Origin: Hexactinellida sp. DTS-2022
Lineage: Eukaryota; Porifera; Hexactinellida
DNA: 64,000 bases
Assembly: GCA_028753945.1 (NCBI GenBank)
Contig: JAPNXP010000009.1
Span: 4,464,001 to 4,528,000 of the forward strand
Reading direction: 5' to 3'
Shown: positions 10,999 to 22,423 of the stretch, in pieces
Layout of the letters: every line of letters starts with the position of its first letter
Position numbering within the stretch: position 1 is the stretch's first letter
The notes under the pieces: generated by a model
Seen by the model: the letters and a program-made list of their open reading frames with translations, nothing else
Database searches by the model: none
What the model was told of the DNA's origin: nothing
Program-made: the position numbers and the translations under genes

Positions 10999-12200
10999 AC
11001 AGAGTTTAATTAACTAAGAACCCAAAATTTCAGGACATGTGTCTCATGGGTTACAGATGTGCACCTGGGGTCACGATTTTTTATTACATTTTTTGGACAC
11101 ATTTTTTTGGACACATTTTTGCACCTGTTTAATATTGAAACAGGAACAATAAATAGTACCCAGAAATTAAATTTATTTGCATTCGATAGAGAATTAAATT
11201 CTACACCTTTTCACAGTACACTAATTTTCAAATTGTACTTAATTTGTACCAGAATTGAGTTGCAAGTTTCCTTTGTTTACTAACACTTCAGTTCTATTGA
11301 AAGTGTGAAATCTAATTCTATTGTTTCAATTCGTTATTATTATATTGATTCAACTTGTGAGATCGAGTAGGCTTCTAATTTCCAATTGAAAAAACAGATT
11401 ATATATTTCATAACAACGACAGATTATGTGATTATATTTACTTCTGCGAGAATATTATTGCACTGTTAATATACTGACGTAATTAATTATAATTAATTCA
11501 GTCAGTATTTGACTTATATAGATGCTCCCAATTTGTTTATTAGGGGTTATCGAGTGTGCGGAATTGAAATTTGATAACCAAATTAATTGATTAATTATTT
11601 ATGACAAAATAATTAAACTTAATAAATATATGCAGAGGGGGGGGGTCAATCTTAAGAATACTAACCCATAGGTGACTTCATGGAAAAATATATTTTTAGG
11701 GCATACCCACCCACCCCTCCTCACGAAGTACCAAGTACTTAACGAATTTATTGCTTTTGGACCCCTACACCCATTCAGTATTTGCCACAAGTGACACTCT
11801 GAAGTTGTCACTTGTGTCAGATTACCATAAATTGATACGAAGTTCATTACATCTGGTCCCTGAAGTCCTCCTATGGGCATTTTTACCCAAAACACACTTT
11901 TTTAATTTTTTTTACAATTTTAATTAGTCAGCAATTCTCACTTTAGGTGTGATAAGATTAAAAATATTACCCTTAGTGTAAATTCTTGATAATTTGCTGC
12001 AAAATTTCGCAATAATATTGATTCGTACCCTCCATGAAGTACCAAGTACTTCATGAAATATTTTTAAAAATGGGACCCACCACCTGGCTATGGGTCAAGT
12101 ATATGTCGATTGACCCCCCCCTGATATAAGTTGACATTGAAATTGGTGTTAAATTATAAATAATATAAATAATTATTTATACTAATTAATTAAATATCAT
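10999..12200. repeat. Segmental duplication, copy A
   Basis: Starting at TTTAATTAACTAAGAACCC this segment matches copy B (12708-14225) through both flanks, including AATTCAGxCAGTAT and TTATCGAGTGTGCGGAATTG. Copy A has an insertion at 11633-12123 that B lacks, and B has one at 13202-14000 that A lacks, so each supplies an empty site for the other. Confidence 0.8.
11633..12123. mobile_element. MITE in duplication copy A (CAGAGGGGGGGGGTCAAT ends)
   Basis: Ends CAGAGGGGGGGGGTCAAT and ATTGACCCCCCCCTG. Absent from copy B, where the flanks are continuous. Flanks ATATATG and ATATAAG suggest a worn target duplication. Open frames inside are an artefact of the repeat. Confidence 0.65.
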
Positions 12201-12547
12201 AAATCTCAGAAATCAAATATGATAGAAACAAACTTCCAATTTATCAATTGATCCTTATGCCACGTAACACCTCTACAAATGGGTCTTGACACCTTGAGGT
12301 GATGATGACATCGTTAAAAAAATGTGTTTTTACAATTTTGTTAATTCGATATTTAAAATTGGTTAGTTGATGTTATGTGATGACCCAACACTCATATAAA
12401 AAATGCTGAGTCATCAGCTATTATATTCTACTCAAACTTGAATATCTTTGAAATGAAGTGAACTAAAACGAAACTTCCACCACTCTAAGGGTCGATGCCT
12501 TCTGAAACACCTTTTTGAAACAATTTAACACCTTCATAGTGATGATA

Positions 12548-12682
12548 TGGCGAAAAAAAAATCCAAAATTGCAGCCCGTGCCGCCAGAATGTTCCTTTGG
12601 AGGCACTATCAATAAACCACCACCAAAATATAGTGCCACCAAAGGAACATGCGTCGGCACAGGCTGCAATTTTGGATATTTT
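12548..12682. repeat. Near-perfect hairpin
   Basis: AAATCCAAAATTGCAGCC... GTTCCTTTGG is followed by its reverse complement ending GGCTGCAATTTTGGAT around a short loop, with about 50-base arms. Small open frames on both strands are explained by the hairpin. Confidence 0.7.
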
Positions 12683-13201
12683 TTATTCTTCCGTAGCTCA
12701 TCCACTGAACAGCGTTTAATTAACTAAGAACCCAAAATTTCAGGATATGTGTCTCATGGGTTACAGATGTGCACCTGGGGTCACAATTTTTGATTATATT
12801 TTTTGGACACATTTTTGCACCTGTTTAATATTTAAACAGGAACAATAAATAGTGCGGGAATATTTAATTTATATGCATTCGATAGAGAATTAAATTCTGC
12901 ACCTCTTCACAGTGCATGAATTTTACATTGGACTTCGTTTGTGCCACAAATGAGTTGCAAATTCCCTTTGTTTACTAATACTTCAGTTTAAATGAAAGTG
13001 TCAATTATAATTCTATTGTTTCAACTTGTAATAATTATAATTCTATTGTTTCAACTTGTAATAATTATATTGATTCAACTTCTGAAATCGAGTAGGCTTC
13101 TATTTTCTAATTGAAAACTAAGATTTTACATTCCTTAACAACGACAAATTATGTGATTATATTTACTGGAGGAATACTGGTGCCCTATTAATATACTGAC
13201 G

Positions 13202-14000
13202 CAGGGGCGGCGCCAGCCTTAGTGACCTGGGGGCGCCAAGGGGGCTCCACATTTTTCTATAATTTGTGACATTATTTAAAATTATCAGAGCATTAAGCGC
13301 TCCTCATTTTTTGGAGCGAGCTCCCGGGCCGCTATCCTAATCATAAAGAGGAGCGGCGCTCCATTTTCGTTGCTCCGAAAAAAGGAGCGCACTCTCGCTC
13401 CCGCTCCTGAAAAATTGGATCACGCTCACTTTTCGCTCCTTCATTTCTTATGCACCAAATGTGTTAAATAAACAAAGATATTTCTCTAGTTAACTAACTC
13501 TGATTTTCGCTTAAAAACTGCGGAAACCTCATGAAACTTATATTATTACACCATCTATGAATATTTACGTACCAAATTATGCGTGCCATAGTTTATATAA
13601 TGTAATTATAGGTGTAAGTTAACGATTTAGTAAATTGTAATATTTGAAGGCGCACTCCAGCTTCCGCTTCTCAAATATAAAAGGAGCGCGCATCACCTTG
13701 CGCTCCTGAAAAATGGAGCGCGCACCTTAATGCTCTGAAAATTATGTCAGTGAATACATTGGTAGAGGTTAGTTTATAAAGTTATATTGTATGGTTGTTA
13801 TGATTGTTCAAACACCCAGGGCCGTGACTTCTTTTAGTCAATTGTTAGCTGCCCTAAAGATATTATAAATCTGTTTGTTATCTTAATCATAAGTGATGTT
13901 GATAATATTTTGATATTGAATTAATTGAAAGATGGCGCCCCCTAAGGGGGCTCCAATATTTTCACAAGGGGCGCCATGGAGCCCCTTGGCGGCGCCCCTG
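13202..14000. mobile_element. hAT-type MITE, CAGGGGCGGCGCCA ends, carrying a nested hAT
   Basis: Ends CAGGGGCGGCGCCAG and GGCGGCGCCCCTG, exact duplication TACTGACG on both sides. Duplication copy A has a single TACTGACG at the same place, an independent empty site. The element is itself split by 13286-13737. Confidence 0.9.
13286..13737. mobile_element. Nested hAT-type MITE (CAGAGCATTAAG ends)
   Basis: Ends CAGAGCATTAAGCGCTCC and CTTAATGCTCTG, with exact AAAATTAT duplicated at 13278-13285 and 13738-13745. The interior repeats GGAGCG(A/C)-type units. Confidence 0.85.
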
Positions 14001-14225
14001 TACTGACGTAATTAATTATAATTAATTCAGCCAGTATATGACTTTTATAGATGCTTCCAATTTGTTTTTAGGGTTATCGAGTGTGCGGAATTGAAATTTG
14101 ATAGCCAAATTAATTAATTAATTATTTATGACAAAATAATTTAACTTGATAATTGTAAGTTGACATTGAAATTGGTGTTATATTATCAATAATATTAATA
14201 ATTATTTAAAATAATTTGTTTAAAT

Positions 14226-14728
14226 ATCATAAATCCCTTGATTTCATAATAAATTTTCTGACTTTGCCCCCAAAATTCTCATTGCCCCACCTACTATCTG
14301 TTTTTGGCAACGGGCTTGATACGCATGCATAGTGCTTTCCGCAGTTATTACTAGTGCTGGCGAATCACCAAATTATCGAACCGAACCCACAAAAAGATTG
14401 ACAGTCATCATATTCGGTTAATAAGCCATAATATATTGGGTGGTCCGCAAGCAGTTAAACAGTTACTAGTTGGGCCCGTAAAGAGAAAAGGTTGGACAAG
14501 CCTGCCTTAAGTCAATGTCTAAATAGGAGCTGTATATGTATGTTTATATCACAGTGGCTTAACATACGGATATAGGAATTATTTATAGTTATCAAAATGC
14601 TTCTAAATGGTATTAAAATTCAAGTTTGATAGAATACTAACGTTCATATAAAATCTCAATTGGTTTGAACACATACTACGCCTATAAAGCCATAATTTGT
14701 GTTTTGAGAATTCTAACAATACAGCATA
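14226..14728. other. Gene-free stretch
   Basis: AT-rich; no coding or bounded repeat recognised. Confidence 0.4.
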
Positions 14729-14900
14729 CAGTAGAACCTCGTTAATACGTACACCAATGGACGGTAGAATTTGTTCGCTTTATCCGGAGTTCGTATTAAC
14801 CGGAGTAATAACCATTGTTGGGACCTGATTTTGTGGAACTGTTTGTTCGTCTTTTCCGGAAATTCGTATTACCCGTTTTCTTACTATCGAGAGTCTACTG
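14729..14900. mobile_element. Tc1/mariner-type MITE, 172 bp
   Basis: CAGTAGAACCTCGTTAATACG at the left after TA; right end, reversed, CAGTAGACTCTCGATAGTAA, followed by TA. The short open frame across it is not a gene. Confidence 0.65.
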
Positions 14901-15162
14901 TATTTAATTTCACTCTAAATTACAATGTGGAAGGTATCGCGGTTATTTTGTATTTAAATATATACAAAAATGAGTATGCTGACTCGTGACCTTCGTTATA
15001 TAAGGCCATACTACTGAGTAGATTTTGCTGGACCATGGATTAATTAAAGGCCATTGATTATTAGCTGACATATCTTTATCTCAATAGCTAGTATTGACAG
15101 ACCTGATAAATGCATTATAATTGTAATGGAAGTTAGGAACATGATATCAAGGCATACATAAC

Positions 15163-15575
15163 TAGGGCTGAAACGAATATACCGAATATTCGAATATTCG
15201 TTCGAAATGATCGAACGAATATTCGTTCGTTTGCAAACGAATATTCTTTACGAAACGAATATTCGTTTGGACGAATATTAGATTGAAACGGATATTCGTT
15301 AACTAATTTTGGACAACAACAAGACTTTTGTATAGCTTAGAGATATCGTAAATATATATTCCCACTTAAACTAGCTGATTATTAGTTAACTTGTGTATAA
15401 TACACTATGTAACTATTATTATACCATTGTAACATTATCAAAAACCTATTTTCCAATGTATTTTGTCTCTAGAATTTGATTTAATGCTTAGTCATCCAAA
15501 CGAACGAATATTCGAATATTCGTTCGTTTAGAAAAAGGTTCGTTCGTTAGATTTCGAATATTCGTTTCAGCCCTA
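15163..15575. mobile_element. hAT-type MITE (TAGGGCTGAAACGAATA), perfect duplication
   Basis: Same family as 2664-3050. Exact TACATAAC on both sides (15155-15162, 15576-15583). It is inserted in a diverged arm of the fold-back family seen whole at 53818-54910. Confidence 0.9.
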
Positions 15576-15583
15576 TACATAAC

Positions 15584-15960
15584 ACCCTTTAGAATTGTGA
15601 TATATCGCCATTTGATTACGTAATCGCTATTTTTCGTGGGAATTATCGTGTTTTAATAGCCTGCTTTTAACATCGTTAAACGCGTTAAATGTTCAAAATT
15701 GGAACATGAGGAATTCTATAACTCGTTGAATGAAATATATCGAATTATAAATGGAATGTTGACACATTCCTCGGTTGCCAGGGAAATGCATATTTCTTAA
15801 ATGACCCATAACTCAAAAACTATCTATTTTATGTAAACTATGCTAGAACTGATCTATCCGAATTGGTAACTTCCTATTCATTGATAATACATTTTCTAGG
15901 CCTAACTTCTACATTTTTTGAGATTATGAGTGTATTACCAGATAAAGAATTAAGTGCAAA
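15584..15960. repeat. Diverged single arm of the CATGGCCTACTT fold-back family
   Basis: The sequence from AGAATTGTGATAT through GGAATGTTGACACATTCCTCGG to CTAACTTC...TTTTTGAGAT parallels 53990-54350 in the palindrome, with many substitutions. The terminal part of the family is missing here. Confidence 0.65.
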
Positions 15961-16314
15961 TAATATCATTATTTAGCGAATTCCATTATTACTTTGTGTT
16001 GCTATGAAAACCAAGAACTAATTATTCGGTACTATTCAGTAGTATATATTTTTGGTTACGAAAATGTATTGTAAATATTGTATAATAAGAACAACTGAGC
16101 ACTTAAGGACAATTTCATCAATCAGAGCAACGAACTCTGAACTCATAATGTTTTTGAAATTGAATTAAGTTAGTTTTCTACAATTTCGGAGGTGATTTAG
16201 TGTGATGCATCAAGACAGCTTTGCTAGAAAAAGTTATCTAAGGTTTAAGGTTTCTCTAATACACATTATAATTGCATTCTATATCATCTACCCCTTTTGC
16301 ATGAGTGTATATAT

Positions 16315-16903
16315 CAGTGGTTCCCTACCTGGGGTTCATGAACCACTTGGGGGTGCACGGGACAAGGAGTGGAGTGAATATTGATTTTAAAATAAAGTTT
16401 TAAAAATATAGTTATAGTCTACAAGTTAAATTCTCATTACTCGATTATATTCATTTATTACTATTGTGGTCTGTAAGTTACCCGACAATTTTCAAAGAGG
16501 GCTTGGTCCGTACTGGTCCATCACCACAACATACCTTTGGTCATTGCCCCCCCCAATATTGGTGCACCTCATAATTTTATCCTCCCTAAATTCAGCAAAA
16601 TATTGTTGTCATAAATTGATAGTAATACTCAATGATATTTGAAAATCCTATTTATTCAGAAGATTTTTCTCGCTCGCTCCGCTCGCTCGTCTATAAATCC
16701 ATGTATACTTAGATTAACCTTGTGATATTATTACATGCTGACGCTTTCATCCTAATGAGACCATATGATGTTCACCCCCCATCCTGTTTTTAGATCGATG
16801 AGCTTGTCAATAGAATCCTTCAAACTTAGGTATGTCCTGGGGGTGCACCACCAAATTACGGGTATCAGGGGGATCACGAGTTAAAAAAGGTTGGGAACCA
16901 CTG
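16315..16903. mobile_element. hAT-type MITE (CAGTGGTTCCC ends), 589 bp
   Basis: Ends CAGTGGTTCCCTACCTGGGG and the inverse of CAGTGGTTCCCAACCTTTTT, exact duplication GTATATAT. Classic hAT-like terminus. Confidence 0.9.
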
Positions 16904-17126
16904 GTATATATCCTTTAATTCCTTGGTAATTGGACTTTTCTGAAATCTTCCCCGTGTCCAAGATATTTGTTAATAACAATGGGTTAATATTAGAAGATTG
17001 TTAACAAATCACCCAGAACCATTTAATTCGTAATTTAAGTACCTATGTGTCAGTAATACTTCACTTTTGAGTAGCTGCAACCCAAATGCCTATTTCCTAT
17101 AACTACAGTTTGAAGACACTGTATAT

Positions 17127-17451
17127 CAGTGGTTCCCAACCTGGGAGGAATTTGGCCTTCCTCGGGGAGGAATTCCACATAGGTATACTTAGATATATTA
17201 ATGAAATTTTCTGGAATACTTTGTCTCACTGAATGATTTAATCACTAAGTAATTAAAAATCCTTGCATTGATTATATTGACAGTTCTCATTTACAGTATT
17301 ATTTATATTTTAGTAATTTTTACTTAGTTTTTAAGTTATTTCCTTACCAAAATTCTACATTGTAATCTGGGGAGAATTTTAACAAAAATATAGCTCAGGG
17401 GGGTAATATGATAATATCCGGACTTTTTTTGGAAAAGGTTGGGAACCACTG
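17127..17451. mobile_element. hAT-type MITE (CAGTGGTTCCCAACC ends), 325 bp
   Basis: Ends CAGTGGTTCCCAACCTGGG and GGTTGGGAACCACTG. Flanks CTGTATAT and CTGTAGAT (7 of 8). Confidence 0.85.
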
Positions 17452-17462
17452 CTGTAGATATA

Positions 17463-18448
17463 CAGTACCCGAACAAAAGTATTCGACCACCCAACATTTT
17501 CCCTTTGAATATAGTACTGTTGCGTGTAAAATTGAGGCACATGTAATTTTGAGTCAAATGTATTAGTGGACCATGGATATTACTTTACCGTGTAATTTTG
17601 AGTCAAACCAAGTTCCTTTTGTGTAATAATACATACAGTCCAATGTATATCACCATAGCGGATTCTATAAATACTTATAGAAGTTATAAATGTTTCTTTG
17701 TTCAATTTTATCTGAATATTTAGAAATTACTATTAGCCCCGGTAATTGGTTGACTACTTCTAGAAAAACGAGTTCCAACTGAGCTCTTGAATTGAGTTTT
17801 AATTGATAGTCAATTGTTAAATCATTCAATCAAATTAATACAATGTTAAAAATTATATTTGTCAAAATAAGATGGAGTCGGACTGTATGTATTATTACAC
17901 AAAAGGAACTTGGTTTGACTCAAAATTACACGGTAAAGTAATATCCATGGTCCACTAATGCATTTGACTCAAAATTACATGCCTCAATTTTACACGCAAC
18001 AGTACTATAGTAGGCCTAATAGTATTGTTCAATGTATTAAAACTTTATGACATATTGCTATTTTGAATTCAGATTCGTATTATACTGGTTCAAATTTACC
18101 ATTGTAGATGCTTTCAAATTGATTACATATTAATTCGGTTGAAAATTATCATTAAATGGCAACATGTGCCACCTGTTACCATCTCTCCCATCTCTCCCAT
18201 CTCTCCCATAGTGGCAATTTGGGAAAAGTGGTGCATAGTGGCACAGGATGATAATTTCTAACAAAATCAAAAAGGGATTGAATTGAAAGCTTCTACAATT
18301 GATAATTCGAATACGCATAATAGGAATTTGTAATCGAAAATGCAATATCTCATGTAATTTGAATACACTATCTTCCAGTGTTGAACCTACTATAGTGCTA
18401 TATTCAATGGGAATTTTTGGGTGGTCGAATACTTATGTCCGGGTAGTG
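17463..18448. mobile_element. Tc1/mariner-type element (CAGTACCCGAACAAAAGTATTC) with a nested palindromic MITE
   Basis: Ends CAGTACCCGAACAAAAGTATTC...ACCACCC and the inverse, flanked by TA. An inner inverted-repeat element, about 17511-18010, has arms containing GTTGCGTGTAAAATTGAGGC. It also carries a triple CTCTCCCAT repeat. A truncated copy of this family is at 25994-27325. Confidence 0.75.
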
Positions 18449-18477
18449 TATATATATATATAGTCCTTCATCTAGCC

Positions 18478-19382
18478 CAGGTGTGTGCAACCTCTTTTAA
18501 TCCTGGGCCGCATTATGCTTCTCAGATCTGTTCTCGGGCCGCGGTTCGGCTAGTTTTCGAATTTTCTGATTTAGATTAGAAGAAAGCATTTTTAAGTTTT
18601 GAAATAATTGGAATGATTAAGTGTTTTGACTAAGAGAAATATTGTCACAAAATTATATTAATTGTCACAAGGTCACATATGTATTCCTTAGTGTGAGATC
18701 TGTGATTGTTCAGGATTAGTGTTTGCAATCCCGGGATTCGGGATTGACCCGATACTCAATCCCGGGATCGCGGGATCCTGGGATTAAACATTTCACTTTA
18801 TATAGTATGGAAAAGCTAGTATAAATTAAATCAACTTTTAAGGACCATAACTTAATAGATCTAAATGTTACTTTAATGCTGGATAATGAGTGTAATAGTG
18901 TTATCATAAAAGTGTAAATAATTAGTTTAAGTATAATTTATTGAAGATTTATTATTTCGTATGAAGCAAAGGTTGTCAAGCGTAGCATCACCAAGTCTAG
19001 TCCTGAATCTGTTGCATAGGTATGCTGAAGAGGAAAATACCCGTTTGTAATATATATTAGTATTTTATTATTACAGTACAATGAGTACATATATATATTG
19101 GTAATATTATATCACTTCGGATTCAACTTGTGATTAATTAATAGTAAACACCTGGAATCATATATGATAATTCTTGTTGAGCTTCGTGTTTAAGTTCACA
19201 CATCGAATTATGAAATCAAAGGGTTCGCATTAATGGAACGTGGTTAGCACTTAACAACACAAATTGATCAGGATTCTTAGTACTTTATTGAATCCCGGGA
19301 GAAAATGTATAGGGATCCAGGGTTCCCGGGATTGCAAACCCTATTCAGGATTGCTTCGAGGGCCGCAGGTTGCACACCCCTG
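18478..19382. mobile_element. hAT-type MITE (CAGGTGTGTGCAACCT ends) with nested hAT
   Basis: Exact duplication ATCTAGCC at 18470-18477 and 19383-19390; ends CAGGTGTGTGCAACCT and AGGTTGCACACCCCTG. Split by 18717-19343. Confidence 0.88.
18717..19343. mobile_element. Nested hAT-type MITE (TAGxGTTTGCAATCCCGGGA ends)
   Basis: Exact duplication TTCAGGAT at 18709-18716 and 19344-19351; ends TAGTGTTTGCAATCCCGGGA and TCCCGGGATTGCAAACCCTA. Confidence 0.88.
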
Positions 19383-19390
19383 ATCTAGCC

Positions 19391-19852
19391 CTAAGAGATC
19401 CGCACACCCTAGCTGATGTTGATTTTACAATCTCGCACCCAGATGAAGGTCTGATATACTTGATTGACGAAACTGAACGGTTTCCAAATATGATTTTGGA
19501 TGTAGGAGGTAAATTTCGGACCCAACAACAAGTTGAGGTTCCACTCAAATTTCTCACTCCTCATCAAGTTATGACGCCATTGTCACATTTTGTGAAGCGT
19601 GAATTCACTTTAACACACATAAATCGCACCCTCAAAGAGATAAATCTAATATTTGATAGAACATGTACATAAATTATGCGGACATAGTGGTCACACCTGA
19701 TTTTCAATATGCTTACTCATTAGCACATGATGATGTAATCATTAAAAATTCATTTTGTTAAAATTCACTATTATAGGCGTATTTCAGCTATAATTTACTT
19801 TATAAAAATTTATTAAACCTATCAGTAACTGCAAAGCGGTTGGTGTGTGGTT
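19391..19852. repeat. Dispersed repeat shared with 1915-2290
   Basis: Contains GAACGGTTTCCAAATATGATTT, AGGTTCCACTxAA and ends GCGGTTGGTGTGTGGTT. In reverse orientation these match the left flank of the fold-back at 2252-3596 and the hairpin at 1916-1954. A 100-codon open frame here is part of the repeat and has no family signature. Confidence 0.6.
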
Positions 19853-19853
19853 G

Positions 19854-20610
19854 GGGTTACGGACATTTCGCTATGGACACTTCATTACTAACACTTCTAC
19901 ACGGTGACAGTCCCTGGGATCTCACTGTTCTCGTTGATGGTTTTTCCACGCCTTCCATAAACGATTCGAAGCCCTCAAATGTGTCATAAATCAGCAATTA
20001 ATTTTCAATAATAAATTGACAATTGCACAAAATGTGTTAATTAAATAATGCAAATGCAATCCATTGTAGTCTACAGATTACAGGTTTGTTTAGTATAAAA
20101 AACAGCTAGGGCGCCGGCGGCACGGGTGCACGGTGCACCCGTTGTTCCGGTCAATTTTGGGGGTGCAAGGGCTTTACCCCCCTCCCCCCGGTTTTGGTTT
20201 ATCATTTCTACTTGTGCACTCGTTGCTCCGGCGGGTCGCCGGCGCCCCAGAACAGGCTTAAATATTGAAAACAATCTGAATTATTTCATAATAATTGTTT
20301 TTGTTAATTAATGGCAGAGGCAATAACAGAAGAATTTCGGCTTATCAGATCAAGCAAGAGTTAGAAAGAAAGGTAGAAGTAGTTGGTTGAACGTGGTTAT
20401 GTTTACGACAGGCAGATAATCATAGGAGAGACGTCTCATTGGAAATGTAGATGAGAGGATTATGTAATTCCAGACTTCACTCTGAAGGTATGAATATTAT
20501 AAAACGAACCGGTGAACATCTACATGATCCAGACGAGCAGCAAATGAGCTGTCGTACATTGAAGTCGGGAGTGAAAAGGAGAGCAAGAGATATGAATAAT
20601 TAGTTCAAAT
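19854..20610 (+). pseudogene. Remnant of a FLYWCH-type MULE: left terminus plus zinc-finger fragment
   Basis: GGGTTACGGACATTTCGC followed by TATGGACACTTC closely resembles the terminus of the intact MULE at 48024 (GGGATACGGACATCTCGG, TACATGGACAATTC). From 20311, in two frames and with several stops, one reads a FLYWCH-like finger: YVYDRQIIIGETSHWKC, then SRLHSEGMNIIKRTGEHLH and a TLKSGVKRRA tail. The order and spacing match the N-terminus of the 48415 transposase. The remainder of the transposase is absent. A GC-rich hairpin-ended insert (about 20107-20245, AGGGCGCCGGCG ends) lies between the two parts. Confidence 0.65.
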
Positions 20611-20639
20611 AGTAGTACATAACAATGCAATATCGATTA

Positions 20640-21475
20640 ATTACAGTACTCCCATATTTGGCTTAAGGCATTTCAGTTCAAATATACACAAGAAACACAC
20701 AAACTTCATTACTGACTTGCTGGGGGTATACAGAACCATTCAGGCTTGTCACACGAACATCGAGGAAACCGTCTTTATCTGACCACATTTTATCTAGTCT
20801 TCCCTTGAACGTGGAAATTGTAGGTGCAGTAGCATCTCCTCTGGTAAAGAATTCCAACTATTATCTATTCTCTCCTAAAAAAATTATATAGTAAGATAGT
20901 TTTGGATGTCCATTCTTAGGTAGTAATAAATGTATACTATTGCTACACATACTTCTCTAACGTTTTTTCTAAAATTTAGCGGTGGGTTGCTGGAGACAAT
21001 ACCATTTATTCTTTTCCACACTAAGATTACATCAGCTCTATGTCTTCTATTTTCCAACAAATTGATCCTAAAAATCGCATACATTCGCGATACGGGATAT
21101 GGCTCAGGCCTACAACGTGTTTGGTTTATCTTCTCTGGATCCTTTCTAATTTACGTATGTCTTTCATCAAATTGGGGACCATCCTTGTGTCGCATACTCA
21201 ATCTTTGGTCTGATTAGTTGTTTAAAAACAAATTTGAAGATTTCTATAGTTGATACAGCTGAAATTCCTGACAATTAATCCTAACATTATGATGGCATCA
21301 ATGGTATATTTTGCATATGGTTGGAGCAGACGCTGAACTATCCATCCAGATACCTATGTCCATAATAGTAGAGGTTTCAGTCATTGGAAGGTCACAAATA
21401 GAGTATACATTTTTTGTATTGGACGACCAAGGTATAATACAGTTAATTTGTCAATGTTTGTTCACATATGGTTTA
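20640..21475 (-). pseudogene. Non-LTR retrotransposon, 3' part of the RT protein (continues from 24120)
   Basis: On the minus strand, after the MULE target site, the frame resumes the RT protein's C-terminal region. It has typical CR1/L2-type motifs: a helical stretch followed by RRHRADVILVWKRINGIVSS, a region with RMDIQNYLTI, and a terminal block matching SAPTxxxFKxRLDxxW (TISTFKGRLDKMWSDKDG near 20780). Several frameshifts and stops. This is the downstream half of the element whose endonuclease and RT core lie at 24120-25870. Confidence 0.7.
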
Positions 21476-21492
21476 GTTTGGACGGGTCGCGG

Positions 21493-22024
21493 CAGGGTTG
21501 GGTTCAAGTACAATTTACTTAAGTACTTCTGTAATTAAGTACATTTTTTGAGTACTTGTACTTGTACTTAATTACTTTCCTCATTTTTCTAAAGTACTTG
21601 CACTTGTACTTGAGTACTTGTTATTCGTGACTTTTTTATCATTCAATATATTTCCAACACACATCATTGATGTTCCTCAAATCCCATCTCAAATAAAGTA
21701 GTGTTACTTAATACTTAGTATATTAGGAATTGTGTTCGTGTCAAGGACTACTGCTAAATCAATTAAATAGATTTGGATGATACTATATAAACTATGTATT
21801 TAGACTATTTAGCAATTTCTACTATTATTACGAGAGATTTATCATAAGAGCTTGGGAAGTACTTGTACTTGTACTTAAGTATTTTCCTAATTTTTTCATT
21901 GTACTTGTACTTGTACTTAAGTACTTCAAGTTTACCTGTACTTGTACTTGTATTGTACTTGAATATATGAAAAGTAGTAGTACTTGTACTTAAGTACTTT
22001 CAAATGTACTTGAACCCAACCCTG
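21493..22024. mobile_element. hAT-type MITE (CAGGGTTGGGTTCAAGTAC) built of GTACTT repeats
   Basis: Ends CAGGGTTGGGTTCAAGTAC and the exact inverse. Nearly the whole subterminal region is degenerate ACTTGTACTTAAGTACTT. Flanks GTCGCGG and GTCGCCGG indicate an 8-bp duplication with one base lost. Sits 9 bp inside the MULE left terminus. Confidence 0.85.
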
Positions 22025-22423
22025 GTCGCCGGAATAAAGTCTAAATTTGATGTAGGAATAAGACCTAAAAATGAAGTAGGAATAAGACCTAAGCTCTTCT
22101 AAGTAGGAATAGGCCCTAAAACAATCTATGTAGGAATAAGACCTAAATTATTTCTAAAGTAGGAATAAGACCTAGCTGTTTGAAGTAGGAATAAGACCTA
22201 AACTATTTGAAGTAGGAATAAGACCTAACTGTTAGAAGTAGGAACATTTGTATGTATTGGTATGAATAGGAAGTCGGAGGAAGTAAGTGATATTTTAGAT
22301 TTAACATGGATATTTTATTAAATAACAGGTTATGTGTTTAGTCATAACAGTTTAATTAATGCATAGTATAAATGTAGCAATTCTATGTGGAAATAAATAT
22401 ACTACACAAACAAATTACTTTTC

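Larger units (their letters stand above)
12708..14225. repeat. Segmental duplication, copy B
   Basis: Second copy of the 10999-12200 segment, interrupted by the hAT element at 13202-14000. A 35-bp direct repeat around TTCTATTGTTTCAACTTG at 13010-13075 is specific to this copy. Confidence 0.8.
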
